A stretch of DNA of 5,185 nucleotides from Deltaproteobacteria bacterium (GCA_019310195.1 JAFDET010000356.1:1-5185), one strand, 5' to 3'. Positions 1-5,001 are shown, counted from the stretch's first letter. The notes: generated from the sequence alone by a model not told the origin. Translations and numbers: made by a program.

Positions 1-139
1 AGAGCCAGCCGATGGCGTCCAGGTCCACGCCCTCGAGGCGCAGCCAGACCGGCACCACGCCGTCGAAGACCCCCATCGGGAAGCCTTCCACGCAGTACAA
101 CAGGCCCACCACGGCCAGCGTCCGGCGCAGGCGCACCAC
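1..139 (-). CDS. Partial MFS transporter, PAT/AmpG-like (N-terminus only)
   Basis: This is the 5' end of a minus-strand gene that leaves the window on the left; 46 codons are visible. The translation begins VVRLRRTLAVVGLLYCVEGF, followed by PMGVFDGVVPVWLRLEGV. This looks like the first transmembrane helix and first loop of PAT-family major facilitator proteins (AmpG, acetyl-CoA or muropeptide transporter type), where a 'LLYF..G.P.G.....LPV.LR..GV....IG' pattern is typical. An in-frame TGA lies at 142-140, immediately before the GTG at 139, so translation must start at GTG 139 or the adjacent GTG 136. A purine-rich GGGGGTGA at 147-140 is the probable ribosome binding site and fits GTG 136 better. 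The gene lies 70 bp downstream of the exported 107-aa protein on the same strand and could be cotranscribed with it. The substrate cannot be judged from this fragment. Confidence 0.72.
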   Translation of the reverse strand, partial: MVRLRRTLAVVGLLYCVEGFPMGVFDGVVPVWLRLEGVDLDAIGWL

Positions 140-209
140 TCACCCCCGCGCTGCAGGGTACAGCAGCGCGCTGCCGCTTCCCCTGCCGCGCGGATCGGTG
201 CCCCAGGGG

Positions 210-533
210 CTAGAGCTTGTCGGCCCTCCAGCCGACCGAGCAGGCCTTCGTGCCCGTGCAGACCAGGTCCACCGAGTCCGTCTGGCCGCAGAGGGTGACC
301 GTGGCGCCGACCGGCACGGCCACCGAGGTCGCGCCGGCATCGATCAGATCCAGCCGGACCGGTTCCTTGCCCGTGTTGGCGACCGTGACGGTCTCGCCCA
401 CCGCGATGGCCGTGGTGCCGGGGCCGGCGATGGTATTTCCACCGGCGGGCAGGTCAGAGCCCTTGGCGGCGATCGCGGGACCTGCCAACCCCACGACCAG
501 GAGGGTGGTGAGCGCAACGTACAGAAGCTTCAT
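210..533 (-). CDS. Exported small beta-rich protein, function unknown
   Basis: A 107-aa protein. The ATG at 533 is preceded by AAGGGAGAAGAACC, giving a good Shine-Dalgarno (GGGAG) with about 7 nt spacing; this start is chosen over in-frame upstream extension because it opens a clean signal peptide. Residues 1-22 are a short charged start, a hydrophobic core and the cleavage-like site PAIA|A. The mature part, about 85 residues, alternates hydrophobic and polar residues (TTAIAVGETVTVANTGKEPV and similar), as in a small all-beta sandwich. It has three cysteines, C82, C92 and C98, so one disulfide would leave one cysteine free. No family is recognised. It is presumably periplasmic or extracellular. 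The neighbour upstream is divergent (45-aa membrane protein), and the MFS gene follows 70 bp downstream on the same strand. No convincing -10 box was found upstream. Confidence 0.78.
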   Translation of the reverse strand: MKLLYVALTTLLVVGLAGPAIAAKGSDLPAGGNTIAGPGTTAIAVGETVTVANTGKEPVRLDLIDAGATSVAVPVGATVTLCGQTDSVDLVCTGTKACSVGWRADKL

Positions 534-614
534 GGTTCTTCTCCCTTTTGGGGGGGACAAGAGAATGACGTTTAGCGCGTCGAGTTCGCGGTCGCTGTGA
601 TGCCGGACACGGTC

Positions 615-632
615 AACCCGCTCCGACGGGTT
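615..632. repeat. Inverted repeat in the divergent intergenic region
   Basis: AACCCG (615-620) and CGGGTT (627-632) are perfect 6-bp arms around a 6-nt spacer. The repeat sits between the divergent genes at 533 and 690, touching a TTGACC on the minus strand (616-611) and lying just upstream of the predicted plus-strand -35. It could be an operator, but repeats of this size are expected by chance in DNA this GC-rich. Confidence 0.2.
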
Positions 633-633
633 C

Positions 634-662
634 TCGACGCTCGCGCCGCGAGTCGCTAGCCT
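634..662 (+). promoter_or_regulatory. Predicted promoter for the 45-aa membrane protein
   Basis: TCGACG (634-639) and TAGCCT (657-662) are separated by 17 bp and resemble -35 and -10 elements of the primary sigma factor. Predicted transcription start is near 669, giving a leader of about 21 nt that contains the strong Shine-Dalgarno at 675-684. The -35 match is partial (4 of 6). Confidence 0.35.
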
Positions 663-674
663 GCGCGCCGACCC

Positions 675-684
675 AGAGGAGGGA
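675..684 (+). promoter_or_regulatory. Strong ribosome binding site deciding a GTG start
   Basis: AGAGGAGGGA contains a near-perfect anti-16S match (GAGGAGG) and lies 5 nt before the GTG at 690. It is the strongest Shine-Dalgarno in the window and the main reason for accepting the short GTG-initiated gene that follows. Confidence 0.7.
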
Positions 685-689
685 CCCCC

Positions 690-827
690 GTGGATCAGGA
701 CGAACCCCAGGAGCGCGGCCGCGTGGACACGATCTCGGTGCTGTACGTGGTGGGCGGGATCCCGGCCATGATTCTCTTCTTCGTGGTGCTCTTCTTCTTC
801 GCGAACACCTGCGATCTGCCCGTCTGA
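690..827 (+). CDS. 45-aa single-span membrane protein, unknown function
   Basis: The GTG at 690 opens a 45-codon frame ending at TGA 825-827. The N-terminus is hydrophilic (VDQDEPQERGRVDT), followed by one strongly hydrophobic stretch at residues about 15-38 with core MILFFVVLFFFA, and a short tail NTCDLPV holding the only cysteine (C41). This is the layout of a small bitopic inner-membrane protein. It is too short and uses a non-ATG start, so simple ORF scans miss it. Support comes from the strong AGGAGG-type ribosome site 5 nt upstream, a plausible promoter before that, and the fact that no competing gene covers the stretch. It is divergent from the exported 107-aa gene. No family is recognised; it might be a small regulator or stabiliser of a membrane complex, but nothing in the sequence says which. 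Confidence 0.68.
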   Translation: MDQDEPQERGRVDTISVLYVVGGIPAMILFFVVLFFFANTCDLPV

Positions 828-900
828 GCCCGCTGCGGCTCGCCTGCCCACGGCCTGCGGAACGGTTGCCTCCAAACGGGTGTGCATCCCTACGCTCTAG

Positions 901-925
901 CCCAGCGCAGAAGTGCGGGTTTCTT
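901..925 (+). terminator. Weak hairpin plus T-run after the 45-aa gene
   Basis: CGCA (906-909) pairs with TGCG (914-917) around a GAAG loop. Two further C-G pairs are possible across an AG bulge (901-903 with 918-919). TTTCTT follows at 920-925. It would be a weak intrinsic terminator about 75 nt downstream of the stop at 827. The T-run overlaps the predicted -35 of the next gene. Confidence 0.2.
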
Positions 926-954
926 GACTCGCTTGTAAATTTTTCCTTTATAAT
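924..954 (+). promoter_or_regulatory. Sigma-70-like promoter in an AT-rich island
   Basis: TTGACT (924-929) and a perfect TATAAT (949-954) are separated by 19 bp, longer than the usual 17. They lie at and inside a 42-bp island (931-972) with only 11 G/C bases, in a window otherwise near 70% GC. Predicted transcription start is near 961, giving a 43-nt leader for the lipoprotein gene starting at ATG 1004. Confidence 0.5.
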
Positions 955-1003
955 TCAGTAAGTTACCTAAACCTTGCCGGTCTGCGGGCCGAAGCGGACC
1001 TCC

Positions 1004-1735
1004 ATGAGCCGGAGGCTGGCAAGGGAGGGGCTTCGGGGCCTCGTGACCCTCGTACTGGGGGTGACCCTGTGTGGGTGCATGACCGTGACGGGCCAGAACG
1101 TCCGCTACGGCTGGTTCGAGGAGCCGGACCGACGCGACCCCTGGAGCGCCAAGATCCGCGGCTGGCAGCGCCGGGAGCTGTTGGAGACGGTGATGGCGCC
1201 CGATCCCCAGAACACGCCGGCCGTGTCCGGCTCGTCCCTGGGCCGCGCCACGTCCCCGAACACCGACCTGCGTTCCGATTTCGAAGAGTTTCGCGCCAAG
1301 CGCAAGCGCTCCCTGGCCCGCGACGCGGCCAGCTGGATCCAGAAGCAGGCCCGTCGTCACTACGTGGAGGATGGCGCCGTCGACCACTGGGCGACGTTGG
1401 AGGAGACCCTGACCCGGGGTCGCGAGGACTGCGACGGCCTCGAGCTGCTGGTCTACAACTTCCTGCGCGAGCTGGGCTTCGCCGAGGACGAGGTGTTCCG
1501 CGCCATCGTCTACCGCCCCAGCGACGGCCAGCACCACATGGTCACGCTCTGGTTCGAGAAGCGCGGCGATCCGTGGGTCATCGATCCTACCGGCGCCATG
1601 ACCACGGGCATGCCGCGTATGTCCCAGGTGCCCGGCTGGGTCCCCCTCAAGATCTTCAGCGAGGACCAGGAGTTCAGTGTCCGCCGCAACGTGTCGTCGC
1701 TCTACAACCGCCGCACCACCGCTCGGCTGCGCTGA
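1004..1735 (+). CDS. Transglutaminase-like cysteine protease-fold lipoprotein
   Basis: A 243-aa protein. Residues 1-24 form a lipoprotein signal: MSRRLAREGLRG, a hydrophobic core, then a lipobox LCGC that would lipidate C25 (Cys at -2 is unusual). The second half has the transglutaminase-like core: W129 in HWATLEETL, the nucleophile in REDCDG (C143), the histidine in GQHHMVTLWF (H178, or H177), and the aspartate in WVIDPTG (D194). This ordered Cys-His-Asp triad with its spacing matches bacterial transglutaminase-like cysteine proteinases (BTLCP-like), which act as periplasmic or surface proteases or amidases. The substrate is unknown. ATG 1004 is preferred over an in-frame TTG at 974, because the TTG has no ribosome site and would add a ten-residue extension before a normal signal peptide; the site before 1004 is itself weak. 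The gene has its own AT-rich promoter, and the YhhQ gene follows 42 bp downstream. Residues 30-105 show no recognised domain. Confidence 0.85.
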   Translation: MSRRLAREGLRGLVTLVLGVTLCGCMTVTGQNVRYGWFEEPDRRDPWSAKIRGWQRRELLETVMAPDPQNTPAVSGSSLGRATSPNTDLRSDFEEFRAKRKRSLARDAASWIQKQARRHYVEDGAVDHWATLEETLTRGREDCDGLELLVYNFLRELGFAEDEVFRAIVYRPSDGQHHMVTLWFEKRGDPWVIDPTGAMTTGMPRMSQVPGWVPLKIFSEDQEFSVRRNVSSLYNRRTTARLR

Positions 1736-1763
1736 GCGGCTCGCCCCGGTCCGGGGTCCGGCC

Positions 1764-1769
1764 TAAGCT
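1764..1769 (+). promoter_or_regulatory. Possible -10 element for a leaderless transporter mRNA
   Basis: TAAGCT fits TANNNT and places transcription start near 1776, two bases before ATG 1778. There is no Shine-Dalgarno before that ATG (the preceding bases are CTCCGCCCCC), which agrees with a leaderless or near-leaderless message. The -35 region at 1741-1746 (TCGCCC) is poor, so this rests on the -10 alone. Confidence 0.3.
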
Positions 1770-1777
1770 CCGCCCCC

Positions 1778-2539
1778 ATGGCCGCGCCCGACCGGCTGCA
1801 TCCCGTCGAAGCCTCCCATCTCCACGCGCGTCGTGAGCGCGTCTTCCTGCTGCTGGCCGGCATCTTCCTGGGCGCCATGGCCATGCTCAACATCCTGGGC
1901 ATCACCAAGTTCATCCGGCTGGGGCCCCTGGAGCTGGCGGTGGGCGTGCTGCCGTACCCGCTCACCTTCCTGTGCACCGATCTGATCAGTGAGCTCTACG
2001 GTCGCGCGCGCGCCAACTTCGTGGTCTTCACCGGGCTGCTGGTGAACCTCCTGGTGCTGGGCTTCGTCTGGGCGGGCGACGTGCTCCCCGCGATCGATTT
2101 CCGCACGCCGGTCCAGCGCATCGTCACCCTCGACTACCTGGAGGAAATGGGGCCTGACGGCGCTCCGCTGATCGATCCCGATTCCGGGCGTCCCGTGGTG
2201 CGGCCGGCCGTGCCCGAAGTCGGGCCGGACGGCGAGCCTCTGCTGGACGAGCAGGGCAGGCCCCGGCTTCGCCCCGTGGAGCGCTTCGCGCTGCAGCCGG
2301 TTCCCGGCGCGGGCTCGCAGGCGCGCCGGCTGGTGGACGCCGACTCCGGCCAGCCCGTGCTGCGCGAGGAGCAGCTCTTCACGCGGATCGCGGTCTCGGC
2401 ACGGCAGGCGGTGTTGGCCAGCATGATCGCCTACCTCTTCGCCCAGTTCATCGACGTCTGGCTCTTCCACTTCTGGAAGAAGGTCACGCGGGGCAAGCAC
2501 CTGTCAGCGCCGGCGATGTGGGAGGCCGCCAGGTGTTGA
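1778..2539 (+). CDS. yhhQ: Queuosine precursor transporter, YhhQ family, 3'-disrupted
   Basis: YhhQ-family (DUF165) inner-membrane proteins import queuosine precursors for tRNA modification. The 253-aa frame shows TM1 at about 23-43 (VFLLLAGIFLGAMAMLNILG), TM2 with the family-like PLTFLCTDLISELYGRARAN (about 61-80), TM3 at about 81-103, and TM4 with LASMIAYLFAQFIDVWLFHF ending in the typical FWKKVTRGKHL (residues to 242). In homologues GKHL continues with WLRNN.ST..SQ..DT and another membrane span. Here it is followed by eleven unrelated residues (SAPAMWEAARC) and a stop. The homologous C-terminus resumes in the +2 frame (see 2533-2697), so roughly 30 residues plus the frame have been lost. 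A repeat-bearing hydrophilic insert of about 70 residues sits in the TM3-TM4 loop. The family call is firm. Whether the protein works is doubtful, unless the break is a sequencing or assembly error. Confidence 0.85.
   Translation: MAAPDRLHPVEASHLHARRERVFLLLAGIFLGAMAMLNILGITKFIRLGPLELAVGVLPYPLTFLCTDLISELYGRARANFVVFTGLLVNLLVLGFVWAGDVLPAIDFRTPVQRIVTLDYLEEMGPDGAPLIDPDSGRPVVRPAVPEVGPDGEPLLDEQGRPRLRPVERFALQPVPGAGSQARRLVDADSGQPVLREEQLFTRIAVSARQAVLASMIAYLFAQFIDVWLFHFWKKVTRGKHLSAPAMWEAARC
2150..2368 (+). repeat. Three degenerate protein repeats in the transporter loop
   Basis: Within the YhhQ-like protein, residues 125-197 hold three imperfect copies of an L-[ILV]-D-x-x-S?-G-[RQ]-P-x-[VL]-R unit: GPDGAPLIDPDSGRPVVRP (125-143), GPDGEPLLDEQGRPRLRP (149-166) and RRLVDADSGQPVLRE (183-197). 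The first two share a GPDGxPL head. The segment is rich in Pro, Gly, Asp and Arg, has no hydrophobic span, and occupies the loop between TM3 and TM4, which in ordinary family members is short. Confidence 0.65.
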
Positions 2540-2697
2540 CCTGGATCGCCGGGGGCTACTCGTTCAAGTTGGTCGCGGCCCTGCTGGACACGCTCCCCTT
2601 CTACGCGGCCGTGGCCTACCTGAGCCGGTGGCTCCAGATCGATCCGCAGGAGGAGCACAGCCGCGACCGCGAGGCGGTGGAGACCCGAGGCTCCTAG
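2533..2697 (+). pseudogene. Out-of-frame C-terminal part of the YhhQ-family transporter
   Basis: In the frame +2 to the main transporter frame, residues VLTWIAGGYSFKLVAALLDT followed by LPFYAAVAYLSRWLQIDPQE match the last transmembrane span and C-terminus of YhhQ proteins (the [AS][GS]Y.FK...ALLDT pattern). The homologous reading can be followed back to about 2500 (PVSAGDVGGRQ), which places the break next to the GKHL codons at 2492-2503. The frame ends at TAG 2695-2697. It could conceivably be translated separately: GTG 2533 has GGGAGG at 2520-2525 with 7 nt spacing and overlaps the upstream TGA in GTGTTGA, a coupling arrangement, which would give a 54-aa one-span peptide. I favour a deletion or frameshift remnant, or an error, over a true two-gene arrangement. 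Confidence 0.65.
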
Positions 2698-4829
2698 TCG
2701 CCGTCTTCGGCCTTGTCCTCGGGGTCGAGCTGAAGGTCGAGCTGCTTGCGCTGGCGGTCGGCGCGCTCGTGGGCGGCGGCGCGCTCGCGCTCGATCTCCA
2801 GGGCCAGCTCGCGGCGGGTCTCCTCGGCTGCGGCCCGCTCGATTTCGATGCGGCCGCGGCGGATCTCCACCAGACGCGCCTCCAGCAGCTCGTTGCGCTT
2901 GGTGACGAGCTCGCGCGGAACGAAGGGGCCCTCGGCATCCGGGGCGTAGTGCAGCAGCAGGGTCTGGCTGGCGCGACTGCCGTCGCTGGCTTCGGCGGTG
3001 ACCTGGATGCGGTTCTTCCCGGCAGCCATGGGAACCAGGGCGTTCCACGACCCGTCGGCGTTGGTGCGCACCTGGAACGCGTCCTCGTTCTTGGTCAGGT
3101 TGCGCACCTCGACGTTGCGGATGTTGGCGAAGCTGACGCCCTCGACCACGTGGACCAGCAGGCCCGGGTGCCGGACCGGCGTGAAGGCGCCCTCGGTGAT
3201 GGCCGCCATCTCGACGGTGGAGATGGGGCCGGCCAGGGCCTCGGGCCCGATGGCGAAGGAGTGGATCCGCACGCCCGCCCGGCTGGCGCGCTGTGCCGCC
3301 CGCAGCACCGCGCGCACGTTGTCCGACTCGAAGCCCTGGTAGGGCAGGGTGGGGGCGCCGTCGGTGAAGAAGAGCACGATCTTCTCGCTGGCGGGGTCCG
3401 GCTTGGAGACGGCCCCGGTGAGGCCGAGCAGCTCGATGGTGGCGCGATCGACGCCGGCGGCCATGTGGGTCATGCCGCGCGGGCCGCGCTGGCGAACCCG
3501 ATCCAGGGCGCGCTGCACGCGCACGTAGTCCGGCGTGAGCGACTCCTCGGTGACGGCGGCCCGCCGCACGCGCGGCGCCGCGCCGAAGAAGCCCGGGTCC
3601 GACTCGACGGGCTCGCCGGCGAACGTGACCAGGCCCACCCGCGTGGAGCGCGGGTCGAGGCCCGACAGCAGCCGTCGCGCGGCGGCGATCTCGGCCGCCA
3701 GGATCGAGTCGCCGGGGTCCGTGCTGCCCAGGTCGAGCAGGCCCCCCAACGCGCCCAGACGCGGCGTGCCCACCACGCCGTTGCCGTCCACGTCGACGCC
3801 GGTGGGCTGGGACGTGGAGCCCGAGGTGTCGATGACCAGCATCACGTCGAAGCGCTTCATGTCCCCGGACAGAGCCAGCGCGCGCCCGGCGATGAAGGCG
3901 CCGCCGGCGTTGCCGACCACGCTGTCGTTCGCGGGATGCTCGATGCGCACCCGCAGCTTGCCGTGGCTCGCGGCCGGGACCGCCCGCACGGGCGACGACC
4001 TGCCCGCCGAGGGGGCCGGGGCGGAGGGCCGAGCGGCGCGGGTGGCCGCCCGGGGGGCCGCCACCAGGCTGGGACTGCCGGCGGGGGTTCCCGGAGCCGC
4101 AAAGGCGCTGAAGGGACGCCCCAGGCCGCCGTCCAGGGGCTTGCGGATTCCAGCCACCACGCCGTCGATCGGGCCGATGCCCACGCGCAGGGTGTCCGCC
4201 GTGGGCCACGCGGCCTGCAGCAGTCCGGCCACACGCCCGTCGTCGGCCCGGACCACCGGGCTGCCACCCCATCCGCGCAGGTCGGCCGGCCCGTCCAGGT
4301 CGATCTCCACCCGCGAGTCCAGCACGCGCGCCACGCTGCCGCCGATCTCCGCCTGGGCCTTGCGGCCGTCGGAGGGGATGCCGTAGATGCGCACCCGCTC
4401 GCCCTTGCGCAGCGGCTGGGTGGCGGGCTCCAGGATGCGGATGTCCCGCGGGCGAAGCTCCAAGGCGAAGACCAGGTAGTCGTCGCGCAGGCTGGCGCCC
4501 GGCTCGTGGAAGGCGCGGCCCGGCTGGGAGAAGAAGCGGCTCGACAGCCCCACACGCCCACCGTCGGCGGCGCGCCGGAACTCCACCTCGCCCACGGCGG
4601 CCAGTCGCTCCAGGTCGAAGGAGTGCGCTGCGCCGACGGCCACTGCCCCGGCCTCGTCCGCGGCGGCCAGGAAGAAGACCGCGCCCGATGCCTCGCTGCC
4701 GCCGGTCACCGGCAGGTGCCCTCGCGCCACGGCCACCTCTTCGGCGCCGGCCGCGAGGGGCGCGCCCGCGAACGCGAGCAGAAGCAGGCACAGCCGAGCC
4801 AGCCGGGGCGCCGATCGCAGCGGGAGCAT
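2694..4829 (-). CDS. Exported trypsin-like pseudoprotease/vWA/coiled-coil protein
   Basis: A 711-aa protein counted from ATG 4829 (GTG 4835, two codons upstream, is an alternative). Residues 1-29 are a signal peptide ending AAGA|EE. Residues about 48-228 follow the order of a trypsin-like fold: VGAAHSF (H69, in the place of TAAHC), DDYLVFAL (D116/D117, in the place of DLALL), then RGWGGSPVV (186-193), where GxSGxP is expected. G188 replaces the nucleophilic serine, so proteolysis is unlikely. An Ala/Pro-rich linker spans about 243-290. A vWA domain (about 327-570) has an intact MIDAS: DTSGS (D334, S336, S338), T454 in GMTHMAAG and D490 in FFTDGAP, so it should bind a metal and a protein ligand. 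Beta-sandwich strands flank it (291-326 and 571-629). Residues 637-700 are a Glu/Arg-rich coiled coil. The partner is unknown; a periplasmic or surface binding or scaffold role is inferred. The gene is convergent with the transporter and has its own promoter. Confidence 0.9.
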   Translation of the reverse strand: MLPLRSAPRLARLCLLLLAFAGAPLAAGAEEVAVARGHLPVTGGSEASGAVFFLAAADEAGAVAVGAAHSFDLERLAAVGEVEFRRAADGGRVGLSSRFFSQPGRAFHEPGASLRDDYLVFALELRPRDIRILEPATQPLRKGERVRIYGIPSDGRKAQAEIGGSVARVLDSRVEIDLDGPADLRGWGGSPVVRADDGRVAGLLQAAWPTADTLRVGIGPIDGVVAGIRKPLDGGLGRPFSAFAAPGTPAGSPSLVAAPRAATRAARPSAPAPSAGRSSPVRAVPAASHGKLRVRIEHPANDSVVGNAGGAFIAGRALALSGDMKRFDVMLVIDTSGSTSQPTGVDVDGNGVVGTPRLGALGGLLDLGSTDPGDSILAAEIAAARRLLSGLDPRSTRVGLVTFAGEPVESDPGFFGAAPRVRRAAVTEESLTPDYVRVQRALDRVRQRGPRGMTHMAAGVDRATIELLGLTGAVSKPDPASEKIVLFFTDGAPTLPYQGFESDNVRAVLRAAQRASRAGVRIHSFAIGPEALAGPISTVEMAAITEGAFTPVRHPGLLVHVVEGVSFANIRNVEVRNLTKNEDAFQVRTNADGSWNALVPMAAGKNRIQVTAEASDGSRASQTLLLHYAPDAEGPFVPRELVTKRNELLEARLVEIRRGRIEIERAAAEETRRELALEIERERAAAHERADRQRKQLDLQLDPEDKAEDGD

Positions 4830-4841
4830 CGTCACGGGATC

Positions 4842-4870
4842 ACGATAAGAGACGGCCCCAGACCTGTCAC
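4842..4870 (-). promoter_or_regulatory. Predicted promoter for the vWA gene, leaderless
   Basis: On the minus strand, GTGACA (4870-4865) and TATCGT (4847-4842) are separated by 17 bp, matching the -35 consensus at 5 of 6 and the -10 at 4 of 6. The expected transcription start falls on 4835, the G of an in-frame GTG, with ATG 4829 six bases further. No Shine-Dalgarno precedes either codon, so translation is probably leaderless. Confidence 0.55.
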
Positions 4871-4877
4871 GGCGCGG

Positions 4878-4906
4878 TTGACCCTCTCCGACGCTGCACG
4901 TAGTCT
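4878..4906 (+). promoter_or_regulatory. Predicted promoter for the right-edge gene
   Basis: TTGACC (4878-4883) and TAGTCT (4901-4906) are separated by 17 bp. Predicted start is near 4913, so an in-frame ATG at 4909 would not be transcribed in full and GTG 5002 becomes the likely start, with a leader of about 90 nt. The -35 lies 7 bp from the -35 of the opposite promoter, so the two are back to back. Confidence 0.55.
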
Positions 4907-5001
4907 CCATGGGCCTTTCCCCCACATCGTCAACCCGATCCTCCTTTGGACGCGCGAACCGCAGTGGATGTTCCTCTTGCGTCGTGGCCGGTGACGCTTC
5001 C

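Noticed and set aside
163..174. Perfect 12-bp palindrome GCAGCGCGCTGC between the MFS and exported-protein genes
   Set aside because: At this base composition a few such palindromes are expected per 5 kb, and there is no T-run to make it a terminator or promoter nearby to make it an operator.
588..616. TTGACC on the minus strand as the -35 of the exported 107-aa gene
   Set aside because: No acceptable -10 hexamer occurs 16-18 bp downstream (the bases are GACCGC), so a promoter cannot be supported.
890..1537. A 215-codon minus-strand frame opposite the lipoprotein gene
   Set aside because: No motifs or ribosome site; the plus-strand frame has a full catalytic triad and lipoprotein signal.
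1744..1761. CCCCGG-T-CCGGGG palindrome and tandem GGTCCGG after the lipoprotein stop, considered as a terminator
   Set aside because: The loop is only a few bases, there is no T-run, and GC-rich short repeats like this are common by chance here.
2431..4791. A 786-codon open frame on the minus strand overlapping the vWA gene in another frame
   Set aside because: Arg/Gly-rich low-complexity translation and no recognisable motifs; a frame shadow of the same gene.
2628..4994. A 788-codon open frame on the plus strand opposite the vWA gene
   Set aside because: Composition is low-complexity (Gly, Ala, Arg, Val, His), with no domains. It is the antisense shadow of a GC-rich gene whose minus-strand frame has clear MIDAS and signal-peptide features.
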